Shown here piece after piece: positions 9,150 to 18,868 of a stretch of DNA of 64,000 nt. How positions within the stretch are numbered: the stretch's first letter is position 1; the number at the start of each line of letters is the position of its first letter. The stretch is from an uncultured Amylibacter sp. (lineage in GTDB: Bacteria; Pseudomonadota; Alphaproteobacteria; Rhodobacterales; Rhodobacteraceae): the NCBI GenBank assembly GCA_947497475.1, contig CANMGS010000001.1:868001-932000 (forward strand), given 5' to 3'. Under the pieces are notes generated by a model. It had not been told where the DNA came from. It made no database searches and saw nothing but the letters and a program-made list of their open reading frames with translations. The position numbers and the translations under genes were made by a program.

Positions 9150-10340
9150 ATGCAGTTTCCAGAGCGGTTTTCGAACCTGCCCGAATACGCATTTCCACGT
9201 TTACGTACCTTGTTGGGTCCACATCCAGCAGGCGGTGACGTTTTGCATATGTCGATTGGCGAACCGAAACATAAATTCCCCGATTTCATCATGGATGCAA
9301 TCGCAGAACATTCAGCTGGGTTTAACAATTACCCAACGAATGAAGGCTGCCCAGAGCTTTTGACAGCGATTTCTGATTGGGTCACTCGCCGTTACAACGT
9401 GCCATGCGATGCAAATAAAAACGTCCTAGCGCTGAACGGATCACGCGAAGGTTTGTTCAACGCTTGTGTTGCTTTGTGCCCTGAAAAGAAAAACGGTCGC
9501 AAACCAAACGTTTTACTACCAAATCCATTTTATCAAGTTTACGCCGTTGCCACCCTAACAGTTGGCGCAACACCTGTTTACGTTCCAGCGCACCGCGAAA
9601 ATGGCTTTTTGCCAGATTACGCCTCTGTTGGCGAAGATGTATTAAACGATACATCCATCATTTACATTTGCTCACCATCCAATCCACAGGGTGCGGTTGC
9701 CAGCAAAGAATATTGGCGTGATCTGATCAATTTGGCCGAAGAATACGATATCCGTATTTTCGCAGATGAATGTTATTCGGAAATCTACCGCGACACACCA
9801 CCGATTGGTGCATTGGAAGTCGCCCATGAAATGGGTGTAAATCCAGAGCGCGTATTGGCGTTCCATTCATTATCCAAACGTTCAAACCTACCTGGTTTAC
9901 GTTCAGGTTCCGCAACAGGTGGGCCAGATACAATCGCAGCCCTAAAAACTTTGCGCTCTTATGCAGGATCGCCAATTCCGCAACCGTTGCAAATGGCTGC
10001 CGCCAAAGCATGGTCGGATGAGGATCACGTTATTGCAAACCGTGCGCAATATCTGACGAAATACGCCATCGCTGACAAAGTTTTTGGCGATGTTCCAAAT
10101 TACACCAGCCCTGAAGCTGGGTTTTTCTTGTGGTTGCCTGTCGAAGACGGCGAAGCAGCAACATTGAAACTATGGCAATCGACCGGCGTGCGCGTCTTGC
10201 CAGGATCATACTTAGCACGCCCAACAAAAGAGGGTGATCCAGCAAAAGGATACATCCGTGTGGCCCTAGTGGCCCCAGAGCAGGAAATCACGCGTGGCCT
10301 GAACGCTATTCACGCGTGTTTGTACGAGGTGAACAAATAA
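9150..10340 (+). CDS. dapC: PLP-dependent aminotransferase, N-succinyldiaminopimelate aminotransferase-like
   Basis: A fold-type I aminotransferase of 396 aa. It opens [19 protein letters not shown], a typical DapC start, and has [10 protein letters not shown], the SPSNPQGAV substrate loop, DECYSEIY and the PLP lysine in [15 protein letters not shown]. DapC converts N-succinyl-2-amino-6-ketopimelate to N-succinyl-diaminopimelate on the lysine/peptidoglycan route; asd of the same pathway lies 15 kb away. Other aminotransferase substrates are possible. Its TAA overlaps the ftsK ATG by one base (TAATG), so the two are co-translated. Confidence 0.8.
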   Translation: MQFPERFSNLPEYAFPRLRTLLGPHPAGGDVLHMSIGEPKHKFPDFIMDAIAEHSAGFNNYPTNEGCPELLTAISDWVTRRYNVPCDANKNVLALNGSREGLFNACVALCPEKKNGRKPNVLLPNPFYQVYAVATLTVGATPVYVPAHRENGFLPDYASVGEDVLNDTSIIYICSPSNPQGAVASKEYWRDLINLAEEYDIRIFADECYSEIYRDTPPIGALEVAHEMGVNPERVLAFHSLSKRSNLPGLRSGSATGGPDTIAALKTLRSYAGSPIPQPLQMAAAKAWSDEDHVIANRAQYLTKYAIADKVFGDVPNYTSPEAGFFLWLPVEDGEAATLKLWQSTGVRVLPGSYLARPTKEGDPAKGYIRVALVAPEQEITRGLNAIHACLYEVNK

Positions 10341-13084
10341 TGGCATATCAATCCAGACCCCGCGATCCCCTATTGGAAGAGCACATGCAGGCAGCCATCC
10401 GCAAACGCGGATCGGAATTAATCGGCCTTGGTCTGCTAGCCATTGGCGTATTATTCGGCCTGATCATGTGGAGTTATTCCCCTGATGATCCAAGCCGTTT
10501 TAATGTAACATCTGTGCCACCTAAAAATATGCTGGGTGAATTTGGTGCAGCAATTGCCAGCACACTTATCCTAACCATTGGTAAAGCCGCATGGGTTATT
10601 CCATTGTTCATGGTCACATGGGGTGTGCGTTTTGTTTTGCACATCGGTGAAGCACGCGCTGTAAGTCGCGTGATCTTTTCGCCAATCTTTGCGGCATTCG
10701 CAGCTATATTTATGGCGGCGCATGTACCAGCAGAGACATGGACACACAGTTTTGGTTTGGGTGGCCTCTTTGGCGATATGGCACTTGGTCTGTTGGTTGA
10801 TATCAATCCACTAAGCCTTGGGTTTGGCGTTGCATTGATCACTTTGATCTTGGCAGCTATTACCATCAGCCTTGGCCTTTATGTCTTAGGCTACACATAC
10901 AACGAATTACGTTTGATCAATCGCTATGCGCTAATCGCAATTATCCTGTCCTATGCAAGCTTGGTGAACTTTGCAGCTATGATAACAGGCAAGGTGCAGC
11001 AACACCGTGCTAACCGCCCTGTGCGCACTACAGCAACGGACATTCCACACACAGAAACACCATCTTTCGTGGATCGTGCAGAGCCAAGTCTTGTCGAAGA
11101 ATATATGGATCCTGTGCAAGGTACTCCAGCTGAAGCAGAGCCTGTAAAAAAATTGTCTTTCCCATCCTTACCAACATTCGGTTTGGGCAAACGCGCAGAG
11201 CCAGAAGTAACACCGCAAGAAACCTATGCGGAACCACAAATGGAAGCGCCTTCACAAGATCGCGTTAAATTACGCATCACAGAGGCTGTGCAAAACAAGA
11301 TTTTAGCAAAGCGCAATGAAGCCAAAGAGCAAGCACGTGTTGAACCGGTTCTTGCAACGCAACCAGCTGCATCACCTGCTCCACAAGAGCCAATCATGGC
11401 GAAAGAGCTTACAGAAGAAGGTGAATTGGATCTAAACGATCCCGTTGAAAACATCTTTGCTGTTCCAACACCAGAACCCAAAGCAGTTGTGCAACATACA
11501 ACGCCAAAGCCTGTTCAAAAAAGCAAAAAGGCCAAGGCAGAAGCACAACCAAGCTTGTTCGCAGATAAAAGTGGCGCAGAATACGAAACACCACCTTTGG
11601 GATTGTTGGCAAGTCCAACAACAATCGTACGTCACCACCTAAGTGATGAAGCATTGGAACAAAACGCACGTATGTTGGAAACTGTTTTGGATGACTACGG
11701 CGTTAAAGGCGAAATCGTTTCCGTACGCCCAGGTCCAGTTGTGACCATGTACGAATTAGAACCTGCACCAGGTTTGAAAGCCAGCCGTGTAATTGGCTTG
11801 GCAGACGATATCGCGCGTTCGATGTCCGCCCTATCCGCTCGTGTTTCAACAGTACCAGGCCGCACAGTTGTGGGTATCGAACTGCCGAATGAGAACCGTG
11901 AAACAGTTCTGTTGCGCGAAATGCTTGCAGGCAAAGAATATGGTGACGGTAATCATGGCCTGCCATTGGCATTGGGTAAAGACATCGGTGGCGAGCCTAT
12001 CATTGCAAACCTCGCAAAGATGCCTCACCTATTGATCGCGGGTACCACAGGTTCTGGTAAATCCGTGGCGATCAACACCATGATCTTGTCATTGCTTTAC
12101 AAGCTAACACCAGAAGATTGCCGCATGATCATGATAGACCCAAAGATGTTGGAACTGTCTGTTTATGACGGTATCCCACATCTGTTGTCCCCTGTTGTGA
12201 CCGATCCGAAAAAAGCAGTGGTTGCCCTGAAATGGGTTGTTGCTGAAATGGAAGAGCGTTACCGCAAGATGTCCAAAATGGGCGTGCGTAACGTGGGTGG
12301 TTATAACGCCCGTGTTGAAGAAGCCCTGAAAAAAGGTGAAGACTTTGAACGTACAGTTCAAACAGGTTTTGCCGAAGACACAGGCGAGCCAATTTTTGAA
12401 ACAGAAACATTCAAACCAGAAAAACTACCGTTCATCGTTGTGATTGTGGATGAGATGGCTGACCTGATGATGGTCGCTGGTAAAGAAATCGAAGCCTGCA
12501 TTCAGCGCTTGGCGCAAATGGCACGTGCGTCAGGTATCCACCTGATCATGGCCACACAACGCCCATCTGTAGATGTGATCACGGGTACGATTAAAGCGAA
12601 CTTCCCAACACGCATTTCGTTCCAAGTGACATCGAAAATCGACAGCCGCACCATTCTTGGTGAAATGGGTGCCGAACAACTGCTTGGTATGGGTGACATG
12701 TTGTATATGGAAGGCGGAGGTAAAATCACCCGCGTCCACGGCCCATTCGCAAGCGACGAAGAAGTTGAAGAAGTGGTGAATCACCTGAAATCATTCGGCG
12801 CCCCAGAGTATATCAAAGGCGTGGTTGATGGTCCTGACAGCAAGAAAGAAAGCGACATTGATGCTGTTCTTGGGTTGGGTGGCAACACTGGCAAAGAAGA
12901 TGCGCTATACGATCAAGCTGTGGCAATCGTCGCCAAAGATCGCAAATGCTCAACATCTTATATCCAACGCAAGCTTTCTATCGGCTATAACAAAGCCGCT
13001 AAGATCGTCGAAGAGATGGAAGATCAGGGCATCGTGTCTGCAGCTAACCACGTTGGTAAACGCGACATTCTATTGCCAGAATAA
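10340..13084 (+). CDS. ftsK: DNA translocase FtsK
   Basis: A septum-located DNA pump of 914 aa that clears chromosome ends and activates XerCD at dif. The N-terminal 210 residues carry four to five transmembrane helices. A low-complexity linker (about 215-440) rich in Pro, Glu and Ala follows, then the alpha and beta motor with Walker A GTTGSGKS and Walker [12 protein letters not shown], and a C-terminal winged-helix gamma domain (last about 65 residues, [20 protein letters not shown]) that reads KOPS sites. I took the ATG of [10 protein letters not shown], which overlaps the dapC stop; an open extension upstream would overlap dapC further. Confidence 0.93.
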   Translation: MAYQSRPRDPLLEEHMQAAIRKRGSELIGLGLLAIGVLFGLIMWSYSPDDPSRFNVTSVPPKNMLGEFGAAIASTLILTIGKAAWVIPLFMVTWGVRFVLHIGEARAVSRVIFSPIFAAFAAIFMAAHVPAETWTHSFGLGGLFGDMALGLLVDINPLSLGFGVALITLILAAITISLGLYVLGYTYNELRLINRYALIAIILSYASLVNFAAMITGKVQQHRANRPVRTTATDIPHTETPSFVDRAEPSLVEEYMDPVQGTPAEAEPVKKLSFPSLPTFGLGKRAEPEVTPQETYAEPQMEAPSQDRVKLRITEAVQNKILAKRNEAKEQARVEPVLATQPAASPAPQEPIMAKELTEEGELDLNDPVENIFAVPTPEPKAVVQHTTPKPVQKSKKAKAEAQPSLFADKSGAEYETPPLGLLASPTTIVRHHLSDEALEQNARMLETVLDDYGVKGEIVSVRPGPVVTMYELEPAPGLKASRVIGLADDIARSMSALSARVSTVPGRTVVGIELPNENRETVLLREMLAGKEYGDGNHGLPLALGKDIGGEPIIANLAKMPHLLIAGTTGSGKSVAINTMILSLLYKLTPEDCRMIMIDPKMLELSVYDGIPHLLSPVVTDPKKAVVALKWVVAEMEERYRKMSKMGVRNVGGYNARVEEALKKGEDFERTVQTGFAEDTGEPIFETETFKPEKLPFIVVIVDEMADLMMVAGKEIEACIQRLAQMARASGIHLIMATQRPSVDVITGTIKANFPTRISFQVTSKIDSRTILGEMGAEQLLGMGDMLYMEGGGKITRVHGPFASDEEVEEVVNHLKSFGAPEYIKGVVDGPDSKKESDIDAVLGLGGNTGKEDALYDQAVAIVAKDRKCSTSYIQRKLSIGYNKAAKIVEEMEDQGIVSAANHVGKRDILLPE

Positions 13085-13125
13085 TTATGAGCGCACAGCA
13101 TGGTTTTTGCTGTGCGCAAAACCAC

Positions 13126-13563
13126 CTAGCCTTTAACCGCAAACGTCACAGCCAACTCGATCGGTGAATTCAACGGCAGTTGCGATACCGAAAACGCTGT
13201 ACGTGCATGTTCACCCTGCTCGCCTAAATAATCCGCAAAGAGTTCAGACGCACCGTTCAAGACAGCAGGTTGATCCAAGAACCCTTTGGCACTGGCAACA
13301 TATCCATCTAAACGCAGCAGACCATCCAAGCGGTCAAATTGATCTGTCAGTTGCGCAATTTGCGCCAAGACATTCAGCCCTGCAAGACGTGCTGCTTCTA
13401 CACCATCCTCAACTGTCAACTCGGCACCAACACATCCCGTAAACGCCAGTTTGCCATCAACCAGTGGAAATTGACCTGATACAAAGCCAATACCATTGCG
13501 AATAACACCTGCCTTGTATGATCCAACTGGTTTTGGTGGAATTGGCAATTGTACTTTCTGCAT
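13126..13563 (-). CDS. RidA/YjgF-family enamine/imine deaminase
   Basis: A 145-aa RidA-like protein, with PPKPVGSYKAGVIRNG near the N terminus, VSGQFPLVDGKL and a C-terminal PIELAVTFAV. RidA proteins hydrolyse reactive 2-aminoacrylate and related enamines released by PLP enzymes. The RidA-type active-site Arg in the 'R.AVEV' position is not obvious here (PIELAV), so this belongs to a divergent subgroup that is longer than RidA proper (about 128 aa). It faces ftsK and is divergent from lolA. Confidence 0.86.
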   Translation of the reverse strand: MQKVQLPIPPKPVGSYKAGVIRNGIGFVSGQFPLVDGKLAFTGCVGAELTVEDGVEAARLAGLNVLAQIAQLTDQFDRLDGLLRLDGYVASAKGFLDQPAVLNGASELFADYLGEQGEHARTAFSVSQLPLNSPIELAVTFAVKG

Positions 13564-13585
13564 ATTCTATCCATTTTTGGGACTT

Positions 13586-13718
13586 TAAGTCTCATTAAAC
13601 ATATAAAAGTACGAATACGCCATAGAAAACCGCGATTCTTAAGCAATTTTACGCTTTTACGATTTTGTGAACATTTCATGGGTTTGAAAACGCACCTCAT
13701 ATGATTAAATGAGACTTA
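13586..13718. repeat. Inverted pair of an 11-bp motif spanning the RidA/lolA divergent promoter region
   Basis: TAAGTCTCATT at 13586-13596 and its exact reverse complement AATGAGACTTA at 13708-13718 bracket the divergent intergenic region. The first copy is 23 bases upstream of the RidA start; the second covers the possible lolA start codons. A near copy, AATGAGACTAA, lies upstream of the carbonic anhydrase gene at 21906-21916. A regulator site shared by both genes is one explanation; chance is not excluded. Confidence 0.38.
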
Positions 13719-14335
13719 TGAAACATTTTACGAAGTTGGCCGCCTTGGCCCTGATGATCACACCAAGCATAGCTCATGCAGAGAAATTATCCCTGCAAGA
13801 GGTGTCACGTTATTTAAATCAGCTAAAATCTGCAAAAGGGGCGTTTACACAAATCAACCCTGACAGCACGCTGTCTAAGGGTGATTTCATGATCAAGCGC
13901 CCAGGGCGTATGCGGTTTGAATATGCAAACCCAAACCCAGCCTTGGTTGTGGCCAGCACAGGCCAGATCGCTGTGTTCGACAAAAAATCAACGGCAGGCC
14001 CACAAGGGTTTCCAATCGGACAAACACCTCTTGGTTTGATTTTGAAAAAGAATGTGAACTTAGCAACAAGCGGTATGGTACTCAGCCATACAGAAGTTGG
14101 CCCAACAACAAAGATTATGGCTCAGGATCCGAAACACCCAAAATACGGCAATATCGAATTGGTGTTTACTGCCAATCCAACAGAATTGCGCCAATGGGTT
14201 GTGACAGATCAATCAGGTAAAAAGACAACTGTTGTCTTGGGTAAACTTGATCGAAACGCACGTCTAAGCGAAGATCTTTTTGACATCGAACAAATCGCAA
14301 TCGATCTTGGTCAAAAGCGCGGGAATGACCGGTAA
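13718..14335 (+). CDS. lolA: Outer-membrane lipoprotein carrier protein LolA
   Basis: A periplasmic chaperone that carries lipoproteins from LolCDE to the outer membrane. The 205-aa product starts with a Sec signal peptide (MKHFTKLAALALMITPSIAHA, cleavage after AHA). It then shows LolA features: KSAKGAFTQINPDSTLSKGDF, IKRPGRMRFEYANPNPALVV and a C-terminal DLFDIEQIAID. An in-frame ATG three codons upstream (13709) is possible; the chosen one gives the standard signal peptide. Its stop abuts the convergent transglycosylase gene with no gap. Confidence 0.86.
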   Translation: MKHFTKLAALALMITPSIAHAEKLSLQEVSRYLNQLKSAKGAFTQINPDSTLSKGDFMIKRPGRMRFEYANPNPALVVASTGQIAVFDKKSTAGPQGFPIGQTPLGLILKKNVNLATSGMVLSHTEVGPTTKIMAQDPKHPKYGNIELVFTANPTELRQWVVTDQSGKKTTVVLGKLDRNARLSEDLFDIEQIAIDLGQKRGNDR

Positions 14336-14914
14336 TCAGCTACAGGTGCGTAGCTGATTTTGATACATAATCGCACGATCTTCTACTTTTTGCGCAACGC
14401 CTAACAACCATGCTTTATTGCGATAAGACCCACGTTTATACCCTGTGCGACCTTCGTGGTATGCTAGGTACTGATTGTACGCATCTGTCTTAGGAATACC
14501 AACGCCACGTGTTGTGCCGTGCATATACCAGCCCATAAAATCAACTGAATCTGCAAAATCTTTACGACTTTTGCCAAACCCACCAGTTGCACGCTTGTAT
14601 TCATCCCATGTGCCATCCAATGCCTGAGAATACCCCAATGCTGACGATTGACGCCCCAATGGGATCACACCAAGCGCATAACGCTGCGGCGTACGAGCAT
14701 CATGCTTAAATCGCGACTCGTGATAAATCGTAGCTAAGAAAACAGGTGCTGGAACACCCCATTTACGACCCGCCCTATCCATCGCTTTAAACCACTTAGG
14801 TTTTTGCGCCTTAATAGAACATGCATTGTCTAAATTGCGTGGCGGAGTTGTCCCGCCACCGCCAGAACATGAGGACACGGCCAATACAGCCAATAATAGG
14901 AGTGCTTTTTTCAT
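14336..14914 (-). CDS. SLT-domain lytic-transglycosylase-like lipoprotein
   Basis: A 192-aa lipoprotein with lipobox LAVSSC (lipidated Cys at 16) and a Gly-rich linker. A lysozyme-like SLT fold follows, in which FLATIYHESRFKHDA holds the catalytic Glu (YHES) and ALGYSQALDGTWDEYK follows. It should cleave glycan strands in the periplasm. It is short for the family, essentially just the catalytic domain. It is convergent with lolA with directly abutting stops. Confidence 0.82.
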   Translation of the reverse strand: MKKALLLLAVLAVSSCSGGGGTTPPRNLDNACSIKAQKPKWFKAMDRAGRKWGVPAPVFLATIYHESRFKHDARTPQRYALGVIPLGRQSSALGYSQALDGTWDEYKRATGGFGKSRKDFADSVDFMGWYMHGTTRGVGIPKTDAYNQYLAYHEGRTGYKRGSYRNKAWLLGVAQKVEDRAIMYQNQLRTCS

Positions 14915-14978
14915 CTACTGCTCGCTTTTCCAGTCTAACGCTGGTTTTTTTGGGACTATAGCTGAAATCTGGAAATAT

Positions 14979-15860
14979 TTAAACGAAAAATGCCAAAGTA
15001 AGCGGGATCGTGATCACAGATAAAAGAGTAGACACAACAACCAATCCTGCCACCTCATTTGCATCTGCCCCGTATTTTTCCGCCAACAGGTAAGATGTCA
15101 CTGCGACAGGTGTTGCCACTTGCATAACCAAGACCGCCAAAGCAATCGGCTCTAACTCAAAATACAGTCCAACACCCCATGCAATCGCTGTGCAAAGTAC
15201 GACCTTCACAACCGATAATACAATCGCACGCCCAAAGCTGTCAGGCTTCAATCGCGCCAATGCCACACCCAGTGTAATCAACATAATAGGGATAGCCATT
15301 TGCCCGATCAGCTCAAGTGCGTTCGTTAAAAACGTTGGCGTCTCCCAGCCGTTATATAAAAACAAAGCACCCAATAACGTTGCTCCAAACAACGGCTCCT
15401 TAACGACTTTTGTTAAAGAACCACCGCCAGAAACCAGCCAAACGCCTACAGAAAAGGAATACACCGCCATCACAGCAAAAATGATAATGGCATAACTCAA
15501 TCCAACTTCGCCAAAAGCAAACAATGCAAGCGGCAAGCCAAGATTACCTGTATTTCCAAAAATCAATGGCGCTAAAAACGTACGCATTTCTAATTTAAAC
15601 ATTCGCACGATCACGGCAAAAACTATTGTCACCGCAATATAAGCCACACAAGAAGCAAAGAATGTGACAGCCAATGCACTGCGATCTATATCCGCTTTCA
15701 TAAGCGCAACAAAAATCAAACAAGGGACCGACAGGGTCATGGCAAGCCGCGTTACAAATTCAACCTGATATTCAAACCCGCGTTTCACCCATACAAAGCC
15801 AATTAAGGCCAAAAGAAACACTGGAGCAACGATTTCAAGAACTGTTAACAATAAGTTCAC
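14979..15860 (-). CDS. AEC-family (auxin efflux carrier type) transporter
   Basis: An integral membrane transporter of 293 aa with about ten hydrophobic helices in two repeats. Family marks are the N-terminal PVFLLALIGFVWVKRG, the mid-protein FGNTGNLGLPLALFAFGE (conserved N/P crossover) and the C-terminal PVAVTSYLLAEKYGADANEV. Bacterial AEC proteins move dicarboxylates such as malonate or malate; the substrate here cannot be read from sequence. It is monocistronic and divergent from hspQ. Confidence 0.9.
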   Translation of the reverse strand: MNLLLTVLEIVAPVFLLALIGFVWVKRGFEYQVEFVTRLAMTLSVPCLIFVALMKADIDRSALAVTFFASCVAYIAVTIVFAVIVRMFKLEMRTFLAPLIFGNTGNLGLPLALFAFGEVGLSYAIIIFAVMAVYSFSVGVWLVSGGGSLTKVVKEPLFGATLLGALFLYNGWETPTFLTNALELIGQMAIPIMLITLGVALARLKPDSFGRAIVLSVVKVVLCTAIAWGVGLYFELEPIALAVLVMQVATPVAVTSYLLAEKYGADANEVAGLVVVSTLLSVITIPLTLAFFV

Positions 15861-15962
15861 AGACTGTTTCCCCTTTTTTTGTTGATTTTTATGACAGTTT
15901 TATGGACACATTGCCTGATAAAGTTTTAGATACAAGCTGGAATTTGGGGATTCGACGCGACT

Positions 15963-16289
15963 ATGCTTCAAGTAAACGCAAAATACGGAATTGGGACAGT
16001 TGTCCGTCATAAAAAACATCCATTTCGCGGTGTGATTTTTGATATTGATCCGCAATTTTCAAATACTGAAGAATGGTGGGATTCAATTCCAGAAGATATG
16101 CGCCCAAGTAAAGAGCAACCATTTTACCATCTTTTGGCCGAAAATGACTCGTCATATTATGTGGCCTATGTCTCTGAACAAAACCTTGTTGTAGACGAAA
16201 GTGGTGAACCTGTTGATCATCCAGAAGTCGCTGATTTATTCGGTTCTATGGATAACGGTCAATATCGTCTTGAAGTTCAGATGAACTAA
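15963..16289 (+). CDS. hspQ: Heat shock protein HspQ
   Basis: A 108-aa HspQ/YccV-family protein. It has the YccV fold signature AKYGIGTVVRHKKHPFRGVI, then DPQFSNTEEWW and QPFYHLLAEND...YVAYVSEQNL. In E. coli HspQ is a specificity adaptor for Lon and binds hemimethylated oriC. The AT-rich 100-bp upstream region shared with the AEC transporter should hold the promoter; I could not identify a convincing heat-shock sigma site. Confidence 0.9.
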   Translation: MLQVNAKYGIGTVVRHKKHPFRGVIFDIDPQFSNTEEWWDSIPEDMRPSKEQPFYHLLAENDSSYYVAYVSEQNLVVDESGEPVDHPEVADLFGSMDNGQYRLEVQMN

Positions 16290-16334
16290 GAGGCTAAAAC
16301 TACAAATTAAATTAAAACCCCCAGAGTTATTTAA

Positions 16335-16790
16335 ATGAAATCATTATTCTCATTGTGTTTATTATTAAACCTCACTGTGTTTCCAACAATTTCAGCGGCA
16401 AGTGAAAGCTTCTCAATAAATAAATACCAATCTTTGCTATGCGATATGGTTGTTTCAGCCTATAAAAAAACAATCAAAACAGGTCGCCCTGGTGGAAATA
16501 TAACGCTTTCAAAATGTCCAGGATACGCAGGTAAAGTTGGGAACCAAAATGATTGGGAAGCCTCAAAAAGCCTTCTTAGAGCATATAAGAAAAAACCTGT
16601 TCGTGTAAAAAACGGTGGGAAAGGCGCAGAAAACACATGGCAGCTTTTACATCTTATTGGGACTCCAGCTGATGTAATGAACAGTCTATTAAATGAAAAA
16701 GAATTTTGGGCTGTTTCTGAAGAACTCAATAAAACCTCTGAAAACATTCGTAAAAATAAAGGTAAAAAGGTAATTATTGAGCGCCATTAA
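16335..16790 (+). CDS. Secreted protein of unknown function
   Basis: A 151-aa product with a Sec signal peptide (MKSLFSLCLLLNLTVFPTISA, cleavage after ISA). The mature part has two cysteines (in SLLCDMVV and LSKCPGYAG) that could form a disulfide, and a strongly basic C-terminal third (RKNKGKKVIIERH). I do not recognise a family. It starts 45 bases after hspQ on the same strand. The sequence is more AT-rich than its neighbours, which hints at a variable or acquired gene. Confidence 0.6.
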   Translation: MKSLFSLCLLLNLTVFPTISAASESFSINKYQSLLCDMVVSAYKKTIKTGRPGGNITLSKCPGYAGKVGNQNDWEASKSLLRAYKKKPVRVKNGGKGAENTWQLLHLIGTPADVMNSLLNEKEFWAVSEELNKTSENIRKNKGKKVIIERH

Positions 16791-16808
16791 TAGCGTTAAT
16801 CACTTATC

Positions 16809-18404
16809 TCAATACCCCAAAGCACAGCCATCCTTACGCGCATCAGAGGCGCCTTCTAATACGCCCGTCTCATGGTTGATTAAAATGGATTGTGCGCCAC
16901 CAATTGCCACCTCTGGCACAACAACATCATGCCCCATTTCAGTTAGCTCAGCACGCACAACATCATTATATCCACGTTCGACTTTTAGTTGCCCCGCATC
17001 AGGAAAACTGCGCGGCGCATCAATCGCGGTTTGACTGTCCATGCCAAAATCAATCATGTTTGACATAAACCGTGCATGCCCAGACGGCTGATAACTGCCC
17101 CCCATCACACCAAATGGCATCGTGACTTTACCATCTTTGCGCAACATACCTGGGATGATCGTATGCATCGGACGCTTACCACCTGCAGCTTCATTTGGAT
17201 GACCTTCTTCCAGTGTAAAACCTGCGCCGCGGTTTTGGAAATTAATACCAAATTTAGAAGATGCTAACCCCGATCCAAAGCTTTCATAGATGGAATATAT
17301 CAAAGACACAGACATAAGGTCTTTATCAACAACAGTCAGGTAAACCGTATCTTTATGCACAGTTTCAGATAGCGATACAGGATCAGCCATAGCCCGCTTT
17401 GGATCAATTAATTTAGCAAGCTGCGCAGCCGTATCATGTGATAACATATGTTCTAAACGTGCCGTTTGATCAGGGTCAGCAATCACACGATTACGCGCGT
17501 CATATGCAAGCTTTGCAACTTCGGCTTCAATATGTACGCGCTGTGATCCCAAGGCATCCATGTCCGCAATATCAAAATGCATGAGCATGTTATTGATCAA
17601 AATTGCTGTTGCACCCTGCCCGTTTGGTGGGTGCTCAACCAATTCCGTCCCTTTATAATCCCCCATAAGAGGTGTCGTGTATTCACAAGCAGTGTTGTAG
17701 AAATCATCCAAAGTATGCGATCCACCAAGCGCCTTTAGGGAAGCAACCATGTCTTCTGCAACCTCACCATCATAGAATCCATCGCGGCCCTCTAATGCGA
17801 TCCGTTCCAGTACCTGTGCTTGATTTGGCGCAATGAACATCTCCCCAACAGTCAGGGCTTTTTTCCCAGCGCCTAAATAATATTTTTGCGCATCTCCTTG
17901 GATCGTATGTTCAGCAATAGCCCAGTCAAATGCAGTGCGCGGTGTTACAGGTATTCCTGCTTTCGCATAATAAATCGCAGGCGCCAAACACGATCCCATA
18001 CTCAATTTACCATAATCTTTTGACAACCGACAAAACGCATCAATAGCCCCTGGAACTGTGATCGCATCAACAGATTTACGCGGCACAGTCACATGTCCAG
18101 CATCGCGTAATGCGGCACCTGATAATCTAGCAGGGGAACGGCCCGAGCCATTTAATGCAATCACGTCTTCTGACCCTGCGGGGGAAAGCAAAACAAAACA
18201 GTCGCCACCGATCCCTGTCATTTGTGGCTCGCAAATCCCTAATAACACGCCTGCTGCAATTGCAGCATCGACAGCGTTGCCACCACTTTCCAAAATTTGC
18301 AAAGCCGTTTTAGCCGCTAATGGATGTGATGTGGCACACATTCCATTCGTTGCATAAACAGCTGATCTGCCAGGTAGATGAAAGTCACGCATATTAAACT
18401 CCAT
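16809..18404 (-). CDS. ggt: Gamma-glutamyltransferase-family Ntn hydrolase
   Basis: A 531-aa GGT-family precursor that self-cleaves at a Thr. The nucleophile aligns with T353 in HKDTVYLTVVDKD, matching the TTHYSVVDKDG site of E. coli Ggt. The large subunit has SHPLAAKTALQILESGGNAVDAA-type opening residues and CEPQMTGIGGDCF; the small subunit has the GG pair (MGGSYQPSGHA). No signal peptide is visible, unlike periplasmic E. coli Ggt, so a cytoplasmic acylase-like role is possible. A second ATG four codons in (MRDFHLPGRS) is an equal start candidate. A paired palindrome lies 61-107 bp upstream. Confidence 0.9.
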   Translation of the reverse strand: MEFNMRDFHLPGRSAVYATNGMCATSHPLAAKTALQILESGGNAVDAAIAAGVLLGICEPQMTGIGGDCFVLLSPAGSEDVIALNGSGRSPARLSGAALRDAGHVTVPRKSVDAITVPGAIDAFCRLSKDYGKLSMGSCLAPAIYYAKAGIPVTPRTAFDWAIAEHTIQGDAQKYYLGAGKKALTVGEMFIAPNQAQVLERIALEGRDGFYDGEVAEDMVASLKALGGSHTLDDFYNTACEYTTPLMGDYKGTELVEHPPNGQGATAILINNMLMHFDIADMDALGSQRVHIEAEVAKLAYDARNRVIADPDQTARLEHMLSHDTAAQLAKLIDPKRAMADPVSLSETVHKDTVYLTVVDKDLMSVSLIYSIYESFGSGLASSKFGINFQNRGAGFTLEEGHPNEAAGGKRPMHTIIPGMLRKDGKVTMPFGVMGGSYQPSGHARFMSNMIDFGMDSQTAIDAPRSFPDAGQLKVERGYNDVVRAELTEMGHDVVVPEVAIGGAQSILINHETGVLEGASDARKDGCALGY

Positions 18405-18464
18405 TGGGTATTAAGATACCAAAAAGCAATGGGCGTAAAAGGTCAATATCTTGAAAGTTGTAGT

Positions 18465-18511
18465 CCTCGGTACCGCAACTTGAGTGGGGGCAAATAAGCG
18501 CGGTACCGAGG
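18465..18511. promoter_or_regulatory. Paired palindromic operator-like sites upstream of ggt
   Basis: The self-complementary octamer CGGTACCG occurs twice (18468-18475 and 18501-18508) with centres 33 bp apart, about three helical turns. The flanks make the whole a perfect 12-bp inverted repeat, CCTCGGTACCGC and GCGGTACCGAGG. It lies 61 bp upstream of the ggt start. Two dimer sites on one face of DNA are typical of repressor or LysR-type binding; an RNA hairpin with a 23-base loop is the alternative. Confidence 0.45.
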
Positions 18512-18683
18512 GTTAGCTGATTGCTAGCTACATGAACTGTATGATCTTGGATCGCGGCAATAGGTGGGAGGGAATAAGGCAATTCTTAGGCTTTTCCGCA
18601 AAAAGCATTTGAACAACTTATTCGCTATGCGCGAAGATCATAATTACTCATTACTTTTACAAGGGGTTTACTGGTTAAGCCGA

Positions 18684-18745
18684 CAAAACGCCCCGCCCTC
18701 ACGAGCGGGGCGCGTTGTTACTCATTACACATAAAAAACACTTAC
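18684..18745 (-). ncRNA. Candidate small RNA, about 60 nt
   Basis: On the minus strand a good sigma-70-like promoter (18752-18780) is followed, about 60 bases on, by a GC-rich hairpin and T-run, with no open frame of note between. That implies a short transcript ending in the terminator hairpin. It matches no small RNA I can recognise: it lacks the SRP RNA, 6S, tmRNA and RNase P signatures. It lies in a 464-bp gap between ggt and the DUF2794 gene; the rest of the gap holds only the ggt promoter-side repeats and AT-rich DNA. Confidence 0.36.
18685..18712 (-). terminator. Intrinsic terminator on the minus strand inside the ggt/DUF2794 gap
   Basis: A perfect 8-bp GC stem (CGCCCCGC with GCGGGGCG, 8-base loop) is followed by TTTTG on the minus strand. 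On the plus strand no T-run follows, so the minus orientation is favoured. No protein gene on that strand ends nearby. Confidence 0.55.
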
Positions 18746-18751
18746 TGTCGC

Positions 18752-18780
18752 ATTAGATAGAATCTAAACATGACACTCAA
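18752..18780 (-). promoter_or_regulatory. Sigma-70-like promoter for the candidate small RNA
   Basis: Read on the minus strand, TTGAGT (-35, 18775-18780) and TCTAAT (-10, 18752-18757) are separated by exactly 17 bases. They match the consensus at four and five of six positions. Confidence 0.4.
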
Positions 18781-18868
18781 AGGGGAAGATTTGGACTTCT
18801 TATTGTTATTTTTGCTAACCCAAAACTAACCTTTTCCCTAACTTTACGAACCAACCCTTGATTTCAAA

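Noticed and set aside
13091..13117. 10-bp hairpin GCGCACAGCA/TGCTGTGCGC between ftsK and the RidA gene as an intrinsic terminator
   Set aside because: Stem is perfect but no T-run follows on either strand, so it is not a clear Rho-independent terminator; it may stabilise 3' ends.
18394..18582. 62-codon minus-strand frame covering the ggt dyad
   Set aside because: It passes through the inverted repeats and ends just inside the ggt start region, with no domain; more likely non-coding promoter DNA.
18644..18728. Direct repeat TTACTCATTAC (18644-18654 and 18718-18728)
   Set aside because: Only two copies 74 bp apart in AT-rich DNA, with no spacer regularity; no CRISPR or mobile-element meaning can be supported.
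18405..18868. 6S RNA, SRP RNA, tmRNA or RNase P RNA in the ggt/DUF2794 gap
   Set aside because: None of their conserved cores can be seen on either strand; only the promoter-terminator pair and the dyad are supported.
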